The notes under the pieces were generated by a model. The model had not been told where the DNA came from, searched no databases, and saw nothing but the letters and a program-made list of their open reading frames with translations. Position numbers and translations under genes: made by a program. Source: Mucilaginibacter sp. SJ (GTDB lineage: Bacteria; Bacteroidota; Bacteroidia; Sphingobacteriales; Sphingobacteriaceae). From it: a stretch of DNA of 64,000 nucleotides. Shown here piece after piece: positions 9,301-18,612 of this stretch; the first letter of the stretch is position 1, and the number at the start of each line of letters is the position of its first letter. The stretch spans positions 248,001 to 312,000 of the forward strand of contig NZ_CP118631.1 in NCBI RefSeq assembly GCF_028993635.1. Reading direction: 5' to 3'.

Positions 9301-9318
9301 GTAAAAATGGAATTATGA
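6310..9318 (+). CDS. SusC/RagA-family TonB-dependent transporter without an N-terminal regulatory domain
   Basis: Outer-membrane transporter of 1002 residues, the first gene of the long operon. A signal peptide covers about residues 1-24. Most SusC proteins then carry a carboxypeptidase-regulatory-like domain. Here it is replaced by ~60 charged residues, and the plug domain follows directly (LQQLLKGQFAGLYVQEPSGEPG, then the SusC signature VEVLKDLSATAVYGPRAVNG, near residues 175-200). The remainder is a 22-strand-type barrel ending IPRTYTLGVKMEL. Its stop is one base from the next start, so it is coupled to its SusD partner. The substrate cannot be told from the sequence; SusC proteins import glycans or peptides. 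Confidence 0.93.
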   Translation: MRYLWLCFVVLAAITTNALTGLAKGNEGKKSKVKRSVFYKTYIRKDTTAKDSLLKDSINIIIKHTLYNKLADSVTKKPYDLSKFPAVSLQQLLKGQFAGLYVQEPSGEPGTVQNMFMRGAPMPLLSPRDVYQSQPLVVLDGIPLVTEHPFAYDIQLYNYNRMGTATNPFAGIDMNNIASVEVLKDLSATAVYGPRAVNGVIVLTSKTPIAAKSITFDSYIGLAQRPHVTTINGKYENAFRQRFYDLYTTNGRYSDDENYPIYLSDSLNNVYSGKSDWSDLYYRNAAVYGINFGISGGTDRANFRFSLGDLKNNGIADGTVLNRYSAMFNINMKPIKWLLFSAMVNANRIERQRNRYLRDRFAQINYFPDLSAPLPPNKDFYADYLAQYKKGFDNNKTNIVDGYAKIGIDLGKFKFVTTFNVDYNEGYRDVFYARTLLQGNSYASNYFGFSQRIMADNRATYDLTVNKVNDFHFELGQSTQWDIYKYSNAYAYKGVNDYIKINLLDSNPKNPDGSDNPNYLNSTAFPRELTYRFLDKIKHNLVSFYAKTDYSFKEKYFLSATVRADGSSNAQPTSRWFYSPVLSAAWNIKKEVLDNSAFINDLILRASAGRLGRLNAFDNYAQGPQYTASVGYTGNLTVPGYNAFGVLTRPYSTGWIGYGIPWSYSNQLNIGTDAGFLNNRLHLSVDWYLKQEKNLLIGIPAFAEYGYKQSIESGMAVNNTGIDVSVSANIIRNTKFGWTSSLNLNHNVNKLKALPRGLNQIIIDNRLLKVGSPVDQYWLLVNDGIYKAESEIPVVNGQPLKYNGIALHAGDPRWRDINGDNVIDNNDKVLKGHTLPKISGGYDNNFRYGNWNLNINLYFNLGRDLIHQEMANRFDFINREGNSDVNSVKEITFWEKRGDYGKYPLYNPWSTVIPYRVDQDLFLENASFLKLRTVSIGYDLTKAMRLKKIKLTRFYVYATANNVFTITPYTGQDPELVNYDGYDTGYGLPIPRTYTLGVKMEL

Positions 9319-9319
9319 T

Positions 9320-10861
9320 ATGAAAAACGATCACAAAAATCATGTTGTAAAAATGAAAAAGACATTATGTATCGTCCTGATCCTGTTTACTGCGGCAATG
9401 ACAAGCTGTAATAAAACCCTGGATATTGATTCAACAAGGGTTGTGGGCGAAAAAAACATGTGGAATAAGCTCGAAGATGCACGTGCAGGCTTATTAGGAG
9501 TGTATGCACTTACCCGTGCAGCCTTATCTGACAACGATGGTCACTGGCTTTATGGCGATGTACGTACAGGCGAATTTATTAGCCCGAACCGGCAGGACCT
9601 GAAAGCAATTGCAAGCAATCAGCTCAACGCCTCATACCCAACTGTTGACGCCTTGAGCGACTGGACGAGATTTTACGCCATAGTTAATGCTGCGAATATC
9701 TTCCTTGAACGTATTGGCGATGTAAAAGCCGCCGATAAGCGCTATACAGAAAACTATTTGATAGTTGATGTTGCCCAGGTACGTTTTTTAAGGGCCTTTA
9801 CCTATTTCTATATGGTAAGGATTTGGGGAGATGTACCATTCATTACCGCATCCCACGATGGCAAGTTTGAAAATCAGCCCCGCGAAAGCGGCAGTAAAAT
9901 ATTAGTCTGGGCGCAGCAGGAAATGCTTAAGGCCGCAGCCGATCTGCCATTTGTATACAGTAACAACGACGTGCAGCAGCCCGGCAATTATTATAATGAG
10001 GATGCAACCCGCTGGGGAGGTGCTTTAGCCACAAAGAACTCAGCCTATGCGGTCCTGGCTCATTTGGCCGCCTGGCAGGGTAACTATACCGATGTAGCTA
10101 CCTATACCAAGTTTGTTGAAGATAATTATGGTAAAAGCGGCATCAATTTTCAAAGCACAGAAGATCTGACCAAATCAAATGGGTTCTTTTTCAATAAAAA
10201 CACCAGCCAGATGTTTGGTTTTAACTCTGACTGGGGCCATATTGACGGATCGGTAACAGGCCATCTGGAAGAGTTAACCCTGGCCGAACCTGTGGTGAAT
10301 AAAAAAGTGCCGGATATCTACATGCCTAAGGATACTATCCTGAAAATATTTGACATGCCCAAGGATGAGCGCTTTAGTATAGATACGCTTGGTCAGCCCC
10401 GTTCCGAAAGATATTTCACCAATATCAATGGCAAGTACCCGATTTTTAGCAAAATAAAAGTGATACTGGGGGGCGTTTCTGATCCTAACTTCCGATACTT
10501 CACCAGTGCTTTGATCTTTACAAGGATAGAGGATATCGTGTTACTCCGGGCCGAGGCGCTGGCCGTTTTAGGGGATGTAAACGGGGCGATAGCCGAAGTA
10601 ACTTCCATCATGGCCCGGCGGGGGATGTCGGAGATCACAATCGACAGCAACCAGGATATTATCGAACTGATATTCAAGGAGCGCCATCGCGAATTGATGG
10701 GCGAAGGGCACCGCTGGTATGACCTGGTACGATACAACAAGATCAAGCAAAACAACCCGGCATTCATCAAACTCATCAATTCGCAGGGGATCTATTGGCC
10801 GGTATCACGCAAGCTCATCGCTCAAAATAACCTGTTAACCCAAAACCCATTTTGGAAATAA
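9320..10861 (+). CDS. SusD/RagB-family nutrient-binding outer-membrane lipoprotein
   Basis: Surface lipoprotein of 513 residues that would cap the preceding SusC and deliver substrate to it. The signal peptide ends in the lipobox MTSC (C30). The TPR-like core is recognisable from RFLRAFTYFYMVRIWGDVPFI and from the C-terminal block IFKERHRELMGEGHRWYDLVRY, characteristic of SusD. The final segment (YWPVSRKLIAQNNLLTQNPFW) is the usual SusD ending. The ATG at 9320 is one base past the susC stop; an in-frame ATG at 9353 gives a shorter, more usual signal peptide, and I cannot decide between them. Confidence 0.93.
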   Translation: MKNDHKNHVVKMKKTLCIVLILFTAAMTSCNKTLDIDSTRVVGEKNMWNKLEDARAGLLGVYALTRAALSDNDGHWLYGDVRTGEFISPNRQDLKAIASNQLNASYPTVDALSDWTRFYAIVNAANIFLERIGDVKAADKRYTENYLIVDVAQVRFLRAFTYFYMVRIWGDVPFITASHDGKFENQPRESGSKILVWAQQEMLKAAADLPFVYSNNDVQQPGNYYNEDATRWGGALATKNSAYAVLAHLAAWQGNYTDVATYTKFVEDNYGKSGINFQSTEDLTKSNGFFFNKNTSQMFGFNSDWGHIDGSVTGHLEELTLAEPVVNKKVPDIYMPKDTILKIFDMPKDERFSIDTLGQPRSERYFTNINGKYPIFSKIKVILGGVSDPNFRYFTSALIFTRIEDIVLLRAEALAVLGDVNGAIAEVTSIMARRGMSEITIDSNQDIIELIFKERHRELMGEGHRWYDLVRYNKIKQNNPAFIKLINSQGIYWPVSRKLIAQNNLLTQNPFWK

Positions 10862-10872
10862 ACTGACCATAT

Positions 10873-11982
10873 ATGAAAAAGTTAAAAAAATATATGAGTG
10901 CCTTAACGCCGGTGTTGGTTGCTGCCCTGTTGCAAACCGCCTGCAAAAAGGATGGCGGCTATCATGACGCTACAGGCACCAACTCAAAATTTGCGGGTAA
11001 TACCTATGAATATTTGAAAAGCAAGCCCGGTGTATATGATTCGTTACTGGCGGTAATAAACCGGATGGGCCTGCAGCAAACGCTCATGGACAGCAATGTT
11101 ACCCTTTTTGCCGTTACCAACCCAAGCTTTCAGCTGGCAATTAATAACCTGAATACATTAAGAAGACAAGGCGACAAAGATCCGCTGTTTTTGGCAAAAA
11201 TTGATGGTGTACAGCTGGACACCATGGTTTCATACTACATTATCAGGGGGAAACGCACAACCGATTCCCTGCTGCTGCAGGATGGGCTTGATCTTTCCAG
11301 TGTACGTTTCGGATATCCTATGCATGGCAAGGTTTCTAAAATATCAGCCTCTGGGCTTGCCGGAGGGGGCCCCGACGTCATTGAATTTAGCAATACCAAG
11401 CGCAGCAAGTTTATCAGAAACTGGTCAACCACTACAACCGGTTCTAATAATATTAGCACCAAAAATGGCATTGTTCATGTGCTGAGCCCCGATCATATTT
11501 TCGGTTTTGATGAATTTGTATCCCGATTAACCTTTGTTCCGCCACCGCCAAACCTGATGACCCTCATTGGCGGCAAGCTTACAGTTTTGAGAGATAATAA
11601 TGGCGGTCCGGATAATGGCGAAGGCTCTAAAAAAGTAATTGACGGCGATGACCATACCAAGTTCCTGGCTGATCTTCAGGGACGGTTATGGATGCAGTTT
11701 GAACTAAATGAACCTGCCGTATCAGGGGTTTACACGCTCACATCTGCCAATGACGCCCCTGAGCGTGATCCCAGGGCATGGACTTATGAAGGTTCAAATG
11801 ACGGCAAAACCTGGACTGAGTTAGATCGTCGGAGCAACTTCTTCTTTGAAGAACGATACCAGACTAAAGTTTTCAGGTGCTCCAACACTACCGCTTATAA
11901 ATTTTACAGGGTAGATATTTCCGAGTTGCGTGACGGAGGCCTTTTTCAACTGGCCGAATGGACCATCAATAAAGTGAAATAA
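10873..11982 (+). CDS. Fasciclin-domain lipoprotein with a C-terminal discoidin-like domain
   Basis: Predicted surface lipoprotein of 369 residues. The lipobox TAC lies at about residue 24. Residues ~40-210 form a fasciclin (FAS1) domain, recognisable from LFAVTNPSFQLAI and the closing NGIVHVLSPDHIFGF. Residues ~233-369 form a discoidin (F5/8 type C)-like module: KVIDGDDHTKF, YTLTSANDAPERDPRAW, YEGSNDGKTW, YKFYRVDI and LAEW. FAS1 and discoidin folds bind other proteins or glycans, so an adhesive or substrate-tethering role beside the SusCD complex is likely (inference). The same discoidin module recurs in the last gene of the operon (23453-24265). Confidence 0.85.
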   Translation: MKKLKKYMSALTPVLVAALLQTACKKDGGYHDATGTNSKFAGNTYEYLKSKPGVYDSLLAVINRMGLQQTLMDSNVTLFAVTNPSFQLAINNLNTLRRQGDKDPLFLAKIDGVQLDTMVSYYIIRGKRTTDSLLLQDGLDLSSVRFGYPMHGKVSKISASGLAGGGPDVIEFSNTKRSKFIRNWSTTTTGSNNISTKNGIVHVLSPDHIFGFDEFVSRLTFVPPPPNLMTLIGGKLTVLRDNNGGPDNGEGSKKVIDGDDHTKFLADLQGRLWMQFELNEPAVSGVYTLTSANDAPERDPRAWTYEGSNDGKTWTELDRRSNFFFEERYQTKVFRCSNTTAYKFYRVDISELRDGGLFQLAEWTINKVK

Positions 11983-11985
11983 GCT

Positions 11986-13116
11986 ATGGAATATCAAAAC
12001 ATAGATGCGATAAAAAAACGAAAAGAGATGCAAACATTCATAAAAATGGGATCTATGGCTCTGCTGTTTGTTGCAGCTGCGCTTAGTAGCTGTAAAAAGA
12101 TGTATGGAATTCCGGATGAAAAAGATTATCTGAGTTCGAATGTAAACTACAGCAATAAAGTTTTTGAACCGATTTTAGGCCGAACCACTTTGATGGGCGG
12201 GTTTAATGGAGACAACTCAACCCAGCCGTTAAAGTTTGAGATCATCAACGCGCGTTTTGGTGACGGTAAACCCCTAACAGATCTTTTTCAAAAAAGACCA
12301 ACCTACGTATGGACAGCGCCCTATAACGGGCTTGAAAAGAGCCTGGCCGAGATAGAGGCAAAACGCAAGCTGGAAGATCACCCCTTATTTGAAGTGCGCT
12401 CATCGGGCGAGTTCATTATGTGGGCTTCTTCTAATAATGACCTGATCAAGCCCAGACCGTCTGATAGTACCAATTTCCCTCAGGATACGCGCTATTTTGA
12501 CATAAAAATAACCAACACGGGTGGCAGTACTATAATTCGCGACCTGCAGGTACGCCCATTCCGCGAGCGCCCTTATGAGCCTTCTGATGATTTTAACATT
12601 TACTCCGGCCTGCCTGCGCCTCATCCCAAAACGCCTTATAATCCGGCCAGCCGAAACTACATCAGGCCATTTTTAAATGGGGTGATAGGCGAAGTTACCG
12701 ACATTCCGCTGCAGAGTAATGACGATAAAAAGGATGTGGTGGTTTATATCCGCCCGTTTACCGGCGGTACGGGAAATTCGTTAAGGTTCAAGTTCCTGAA
12801 CAAAGACTCAGTAGAGATGAATCCGGCCTTATTGAATGAAACTACCTGGGATAAAATAGTACACGGATTTAACATGCAAAAAACTGCAACCTATGTACAA
12901 TACGATGTTGCATATCCTATTCCTTTAGTGGAAATCCCAACTGTTTATGCACCCGGAGGAACCAGGGACCATGCCGAATTTAAATATTCGCGAATTGGTT
13001 TTGGCGGTGGTAGGGTAGTGGCAAGCTTCGGGATAGATTTCGCCATATACAAAAAAGGCGACTGGGAGATAGTGTTCCATTTTTTGAAGGATAATCCAAA
13101 GTTTGAAGACGAATAA
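11986..13116 (+). CDS. DUF5007 domain-containing lipoprotein
   Basis: A 376-residue protein of unknown function. A better start may be the ATG at 12028, which gives a normal lipoprotein signal peptide ending in LSSC. The features GRTTLMGGFNGDNSTQPLKFEI, YVWTAPYNGLEKSL and EIEAKRKLEDHPLFEVRSSGEF match my memory of DUF5007, found in Bacteroidota SusCD loci. A predominantly beta composition suggests a surface binding protein. The coding frame begins 3 bases after the fasciclin gene, so it is co-translated with it. Confidence 0.75.
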   Translation: MEYQNIDAIKKRKEMQTFIKMGSMALLFVAAALSSCKKMYGIPDEKDYLSSNVNYSNKVFEPILGRTTLMGGFNGDNSTQPLKFEIINARFGDGKPLTDLFQKRPTYVWTAPYNGLEKSLAEIEAKRKLEDHPLFEVRSSGEFIMWASSNNDLIKPRPSDSTNFPQDTRYFDIKITNTGGSTIIRDLQVRPFRERPYEPSDDFNIYSGLPAPHPKTPYNPASRNYIRPFLNGVIGEVTDIPLQSNDDKKDVVVYIRPFTGGTGNSLRFKFLNKDSVEMNPALLNETTWDKIVHGFNMQKTATYVQYDVAYPIPLVEIPTVYAPGGTRDHAEFKYSRIGFGGGRVVASFGIDFAIYKKGDWEIVFHFLKDNPKFEDE

Positions 13117-13136
13117 CCGAATTAAAACTTATCACC

Positions 13137-16100
13137 ATGAGAAAACACATACTATTTTATATAGTGCTTGCTGTTTGCACGATCTTACTCTGTGCAGATG
13201 TTCATGCACAAGCACAAAATATAACGGTTACCGGTACGGTGGTTGAAAAAGCTACCAATAAAATTTTACCCGGTGTAAATATATATATGGGCAGTAAAGG
13301 CCTGACGCAAACCGATTATAAGGGAAAGTTTACCGTTAATATACCGGCTAACAGCACACTTACTTTTACGTTTGTAGGCTTTGTTACCGAGAAAGTAAAA
13401 CTTGAACCCGGGCAGAAGAATATAGCAGTAGCGCTAACTGAGGACAAGAAAGGACTTAATGAGGTAATCATTGTAGCCTACCAGAACAGGAATAAAGAAA
13501 CAACACCGGGTGCTTCGGTCACGATAACTCAAAAGGATATCCAGGACGTACCTACGTCAAACGTTGAAAGCCTGCTGCAAGGTAAAGTAGCCGGGTTAAA
13601 TATTCAAAACAATACCGGCGCTCCCGGTTTCAGGGGCTCGGTTCAGGTGCGTGGTTTATCAACCCTGAGTGTATCGGGCAGTGGTAGTGAATCGTTCCTG
13701 CAACCTACATCTCCCCTGTATATCATTGACGGGGTGCCATTGGACGCAGATAAGGCGGCTGAATTCGGTTTTCAAACCCAGGGGCCGGGCGTGAGTCCTT
13801 TATCATTGATACCGGTAGAGGATATCCAGAGTATACAGGTCATGAAGGATGCACAGGCAACCTCCATGTATGGATCAAGAGGTGCTTATGGTGTAATCAT
13901 CATAACCACCAAGCGTGGAAACTCTAAAGTACCCCGCGTAAGGTACACCGGCAACTTCTTCGTTAACGCCACTCCACAGCTCCGCGCTACGCTGGGTGGT
14001 AATTCCGAACGCCGGGCAAAAATTCAGCAAATATTATCCAATGCAACAATTATTGATGAGCTAAGGAAATTGGGGCAAACTGGTTTCCTGGCTGATAGTT
14101 TGAACGCATATTGGAACAACTCAACAAACTGGCAGTCCATTTTTTATGGTACAACGCATAACCAAAGCCATAACGTAGCCTTAGACGGAGGCAACGACCG
14201 CTTTAATTACAAAGTGAACATGGGGCTTTATTCGGAAAAAGGCGTAATCAAAAATACAGGTTTCGACAGGTATAACCTGAATATGAACATGGAGTTTAAA
14301 CCGAATGATAAATTCAGGTTCTTTGGCTCATTGTTCGGTTCGTTGGGAAGCCAGGCTAAGGGTAATGGTGTGGGCTTACTGCAACAAGGAGTGGCCTCGA
14401 ACGGTCAGGCATCTACACTGCTGCCGCCTCCTTCATTTTATCTTTCACCAGATGGCGTAACATCAGCTTTACAAACGCAGAATAGTAACAGTACAAGAAA
14501 TATCCGTACCAATATTGATGGTCGTTATGAGTTTATCCCGGGGCTGGCGCTATCCTCAAGCATCAGTTATGATTATACCTCAGATGCCGAATCAACCTTC
14601 ACTCCCGCAGCTGCAAATGCCCAGTTTGCGCAGGTATATGATTATGAGGGCCGTAATTTCACGTTATACAACCGTAACGCGCTTACTTATGCCAAAACAT
14701 TCAGCGCCGATCATACCATATTCATTAATACTTTTAATGAAATATATAAACAAGGCGGCCAAAGCGGTATCATCAGGCAAAACCGTATACCTAATGATCA
14801 ATTGCAGGGGCCTGTAGGGTCCGACCCGTATAACTCAAGAGGCGGAGGTGTATTGTCAAACTTTAAAAATGCCACCATCGCCTCATTTGCAGGCTCCTTT
14901 AACTACGATTATAAAAAGAAGTATGTATTGGAGTTATCTTACCGCTTAGATGGTACATCCTCAAATGGCTTAGAGAATCCGTATTCCAAAAATCCTGCAG
15001 CCGGTTTCAGGTGGAATTATTACAAGGAAAATTGGTTTAAAAATTGGGATTGGCTCACTTCAGGAGGTTTAAGGTTAACCTGGGGACAAAATATCGTACC
15101 AACTGGCAGTTTGCAAAGTATTTACGGCTTATATAACCTGAATGGCAATTTCAATAACAATCCAACCATCGGTATTAATTATGAATTTATACCTAATCCA
15201 ACATTAAAACCAACTACTACTACGCAGTATAATCTTGGGTTTGATATGACGATTTTGCAGGGTAAAGTCGACCTGAGTTTTGATACTTATTACAAAAAGG
15301 TTGATAACTTGTTGTTTGACAGGTTTTTACCTAATAGTACAGGTTTTCAGAAAAAGTCAAGTAATGATGTATCCATTGCCGATTATGGGTATGAGCTGAT
15401 GGTAACGTTGAGGCCTTTAACCGCCAAGGATTTTAACTGGACGGTGTCATTTAACGGTGCTATTAATCGCGATTACCTATTGAGGTTACCTGCCGAATAC
15501 AACGGACAATACATCAAATTTGATTATAATAACTATCAGCACATTGTTTTCAGGGTGGGTAAAAATACATTGTCAAACTACCTGCTGGTTAACCAGGGCG
15601 TTTATTCAACGGATGCCGATGTACCGGTGGATCCTGTAACCGGTAAAAAATATCAAACCAGTGGCCTCGCTTTCAAAGGAGGCGACCCGAGGTTTAAAGA
15701 TGTTAACGGCGACTATATCCTTGATGACCGGGATTATGAAATAACCGGTAACTCACAGCCCTTAATAACGGGTGGGGTATCGACAAATATCAACTATAAA
15801 AATTTTGGATTAAATGTTTATGCCACTTATACCGCCAAGAGAACAATTTTAAATAACGCACTGTCCGATCGCTTATCCATCATGCGTGATCCTTATGCCC
15901 TGCTGGCAGCCGTTCCGCTGGATGACCTGGATATATGGCGCAACCCGGGCGACCAATCCAAATATCCTAATCCCTATTCATTTTCAAGGTTCAACCAGAT
16001 CAGGCCTCTCCGTTCGGACCAAAGTTTATGGCAGGAAGAAGGGTCATACCTGAAGATCAATACGGTTACGCTTTCCTACATGTTTGACAGAAAGTTTGTA

Positions 16101-16283
16101 CGACGGTTTGGGTTCAATAACGTAAGGGTTTATTTCTCAACCAATAACCTGATCACGTTTTCGGGATATAATGGTCCCAACCCCGAAAACGTAACCTCTC
16201 TGGGCCGGGATATATCAAGCGGGTACCCGGTACCGCGCACTTATAATTTAGGTTTAAACATTGAACTCAATACAAGTAAATAA
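13137..16283 (+). CDS. SusC/RagA-family TonB-dependent transporter
   Basis: The second outer-membrane transporter of the operon, 1048 residues. A signal peptide covers residues 1-25. A carboxypeptidase-regulatory-like domain spans ~28-105 (VTGTVVEKATNKILPGVNIY ... FVGFVTEKVKL). The plug follows at ~115-260, with VPTSNVESLLQGKVAGLNIQ and the signature IQVMKDAQATSMYGSRGAYG. A beta-barrel completes it, ending VPRTYNLGLNIELNTSK. In contrast to the transporter at 6310, it has the full usual architecture. It starts 20 bp after the DUF5007 gene. Confidence 0.95.
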   Translation: MRKHILFYIVLAVCTILLCADVHAQAQNITVTGTVVEKATNKILPGVNIYMGSKGLTQTDYKGKFTVNIPANSTLTFTFVGFVTEKVKLEPGQKNIAVALTEDKKGLNEVIIVAYQNRNKETTPGASVTITQKDIQDVPTSNVESLLQGKVAGLNIQNNTGAPGFRGSVQVRGLSTLSVSGSGSESFLQPTSPLYIIDGVPLDADKAAEFGFQTQGPGVSPLSLIPVEDIQSIQVMKDAQATSMYGSRGAYGVIIITTKRGNSKVPRVRYTGNFFVNATPQLRATLGGNSERRAKIQQILSNATIIDELRKLGQTGFLADSLNAYWNNSTNWQSIFYGTTHNQSHNVALDGGNDRFNYKVNMGLYSEKGVIKNTGFDRYNLNMNMEFKPNDKFRFFGSLFGSLGSQAKGNGVGLLQQGVASNGQASTLLPPPSFYLSPDGVTSALQTQNSNSTRNIRTNIDGRYEFIPGLALSSSISYDYTSDAESTFTPAAANAQFAQVYDYEGRNFTLYNRNALTYAKTFSADHTIFINTFNEIYKQGGQSGIIRQNRIPNDQLQGPVGSDPYNSRGGGVLSNFKNATIASFAGSFNYDYKKKYVLELSYRLDGTSSNGLENPYSKNPAAGFRWNYYKENWFKNWDWLTSGGLRLTWGQNIVPTGSLQSIYGLYNLNGNFNNNPTIGINYEFIPNPTLKPTTTTQYNLGFDMTILQGKVDLSFDTYYKKVDNLLFDRFLPNSTGFQKKSSNDVSIADYGYELMVTLRPLTAKDFNWTVSFNGAINRDYLLRLPAEYNGQYIKFDYNNYQHIVFRVGKNTLSNYLLVNQGVYSTDADVPVDPVTGKKYQTSGLAFKGGDPRFKDVNGDYILDDRDYEITGNSQPLITGGVSTNINYKNFGLNVYATYTAKRTILNNALSDRLSIMRDPYALLAAVPLDDLDIWRNPGDQSKYPNPYSFSRFNQIRPLRSDQSLWQEEGSYLKINTVTLSYMFDRKFVRRFGFNNVRVYFSTNNLITFSGYNGPNPENVTSLGRDISSGYPVPRTYNLGLNIELNTSK

Positions 16284-16294
16284 AACTCAAGATC

Positions 16295-17818
16295 ATGAAA
16301 AAAAGTGTTATATACATTTTAGCAGCGGCAGCAAGCTTGTGTTTACCAGCCTGTAAAAAGTTTCTGAACGTACAACCCATTGATAAACTAACAGGGAATA
16401 ACTTTTACCAATCGAAAGATGACGTGGTGGCCAATATTTATGATATGTCAAGAACATTTTTTGGCAAGATCAATGAAACGCATTTTATTGGTGCTACGGG
16501 CGAATACCGTTCGGGAGAGGTTTTATCTGAACCTCAGGCAGATAATGGGCCGGCACGGGCATATGTCGAGGTGTTAGGCCGGAATGACCTGCTTGGGCTT
16601 ATCAACGGCAATCCGCCCTGGAATTTTTACAACTTTTACCGCATTACCGACTGGACAGGTTATTACCAGGTAATACAAAGTGCCAACATCCTCATCTCGA
16701 AATTGGAAGCAGGCGTACCCGGCGTATCAGACAGCGAAAAAAAGCAGTTTGAGGGCGAAGCGGCTTTTATACGCGGGCTTGCATACTTCTTTATGGTAAG
16801 GCTTTATGGCGACGTACCTTATTATACCGATGCTTACCATTCAACAGCTTTACCGCGCGAAAACATGGTATCTGTTTTAAACAAAAGCATCGCTGACCTT
16901 AAAAAATATAAGGACGGTTTGCCTTGGACTTATTCTGATCCTGCTTTAAAAGGGGTACGTGCAAGCAGGGGCAGCGTTATCGCGCTTATCATGAACATGA
17001 ACATGTGGAATGCCGGTTTCGACAAACCCAATGCAACCAAGTACTACCAGGAAACTGCCGACCTTGGGCAGGAATTGATTAAAAGCAATGCCTACAGGAT
17101 GCTACCCATCAATGAATGGGCTACGGTTATCAAAGGCCGGTCGGACGAGAGTTTGTTTGAGTTTTATCGCAGTATAAACTATGGCGATCAGAACACCAAT
17201 GTTGCCCCTATTGGCGATATGTTTCTGCATTATCCATATAAAAGGCCGGAATATACGCACCGTATAAGCTTCGCCTATTTCAGGGCCGAGTATATGCAAA
17301 AACTATATTCAGGCGCGTCTGACAAGCGCGCTACAATCTGGTTTAACTCAGACATCTACGCCGATAACGGAAAGTTCATGATGCTGAAATTTGCTCAAAA
17401 CTCATTTGCAACCGGCGAGGAGGATGCCAATCCCGACAACACCTTTATGATATTCAGGTATGCAGGTGAAATACTACTCTGTGCAGAAGCACTGGCCGAA
17501 CTGGGTCAGGATGATCAGGCTATTGCCCTGCTGAATAAGGTAAGGGACCGGGCCGAAGCATCACGCTATACCGGAGGTGGGGGGCAGGACCTTAAGGATT
17601 TTATTTTCCTGGAAAGATCGCGGGAACTGATGGGCGAGGGGCACCATTACTTTGACCTTGTGCGTACCCGCAGAATTATGAACAGCGAGTGGTCATATAA
17701 CGTATTGACGCTGGATAAATTTAACCGGGGTGCCTGGACATGGCCGATCAACAGTAACGCGTTGGCTAATAACCCCTTCATGACATTAAACATGTATTGG
17801 GTTAACGGAGGTAATTAA
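16295..17818 (+). CDS. SusD/RagB-family nutrient-binding outer-membrane lipoprotein
   Basis: A 507-residue partner of the preceding SusC. The lipobox LPAC lies at about residue 20. SusD hallmarks are FEGEAAFIRGLAYFFMVRLYGDVPYYTD and the C-terminal FIFLERSRELMGEGHHYFDLVRTRRI. The spacing of 11 bp from susC supports one transcript. The ligand cannot be inferred; this SusD and the one at 9320 are clearly different proteins, so the two transporters probably do not share one ligand-binding lid. Confidence 0.94.
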   Translation: MKKSVIYILAAAASLCLPACKKFLNVQPIDKLTGNNFYQSKDDVVANIYDMSRTFFGKINETHFIGATGEYRSGEVLSEPQADNGPARAYVEVLGRNDLLGLINGNPPWNFYNFYRITDWTGYYQVIQSANILISKLEAGVPGVSDSEKKQFEGEAAFIRGLAYFFMVRLYGDVPYYTDAYHSTALPRENMVSVLNKSIADLKKYKDGLPWTYSDPALKGVRASRGSVIALIMNMNMWNAGFDKPNATKYYQETADLGQELIKSNAYRMLPINEWATVIKGRSDESLFEFYRSINYGDQNTNVAPIGDMFLHYPYKRPEYTHRISFAYFRAEYMQKLYSGASDKRATIWFNSDIYADNGKFMMLKFAQNSFATGEEDANPDNTFMIFRYAGEILLCAEALAELGQDDQAIALLNKVRDRAEASRYTGGGGQDLKDFIFLERSRELMGEGHHYFDLVRTRRIMNSEWSYNVLTLDKFNRGAWTWPINSNALANNPFMTLNMYWVNGGN

Positions 17819-17835
17819 CCTTTTCCTAAAAAGTA

Positions 17836-18570
17836 ATGATAAGAAATATGAAAAATATAATTATTGTTTTTGCCGGGTTTTTACTGGTGCTCGCCGGCTG
17901 TAAACGCGACGAGTATTATAAAGACGGAGGTAAAGCCCAGGCCGATTATCCTGCCGATATGCTTCAATATTTGCAAGACAAAGCGGTGCCTTTTGATACC
18001 ATCGCCCAGATCGTAAAACTGGCAGGCATGGAAGAGACATTCCGCAAAAGTGATTTTACCTTTTTTGCGCCCGATGATGATGTGATCAAAAGAACCATAG
18101 GTAACAACAAAATCAGGGGCTCTTTAAATAAATTTTTGTTTGATGCAGGTCGTGATACAGTGAAAAAGTTATCGGATATCGATTCTGCTATATGGAGAAA
18201 GTACCTGCAAAGGTATATGTTCAAGGGCATTAACCGGCTTAAAGATTACCCACAGATAGATATCAACCTGCAAAATCAGTATCCGGGTGCACTTTACTAC
18301 GCTTACAGCGGAGACGTGGTGAACATTGGTGTAATATATGGCGACGCCAATAACATCAAATATATTGGCCCGCGTACACTGGTAATTAGCTATATCTACG
18401 ACATTAATAATGCACAAAACGCAGTTTTTCGTAATAATGTTTCCTCATCGGATATTAAACCTAAGAACGGCATAGTGCATACCCTGCAGTATAACGAGGC
18501 CTACTTTGGGTTTAACCGGGATGACTTTTACCAGGAAATATATTTCGCAGGCCTTCATCCATCCAATTAA
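17836..18570 (+). CDS. Fasciclin-domain lipoprotein
   Basis: A 244-residue predicted surface lipoprotein with lipobox LAGC; an in-frame ATG at 17848 (MKNIIIVFAG) is the likelier start. It consists of a single FAS1 domain: FTFFAPDDDVIKRTI near the N-terminus and NGIVHTLQYNEAYFGF near the C-terminus. It occupies the same position after susC-susD as the fasciclin protein at 10873, but lacks the discoidin extension. Its role is unknown; FAS1 domains mediate adhesion in other systems. Confidence 0.85.
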   Translation: MIRNMKNIIIVFAGFLLVLAGCKRDEYYKDGGKAQADYPADMLQYLQDKAVPFDTIAQIVKLAGMEETFRKSDFTFFAPDDDVIKRTIGNNKIRGSLNKFLFDAGRDTVKKLSDIDSAIWRKYLQRYMFKGINRLKDYPQIDINLQNQYPGALYYAYSGDVVNIGVIYGDANNIKYIGPRTLVISYIYDINNAQNAVFRNNVSSSDIKPKNGIVHTLQYNEAYFGFNRDDFYQEIYFAGLHPSN

Positions 18571-18612
18571 AACATTGTAAACGATATTCTTTCAATAGTA
18601 ACGAATTGAAAT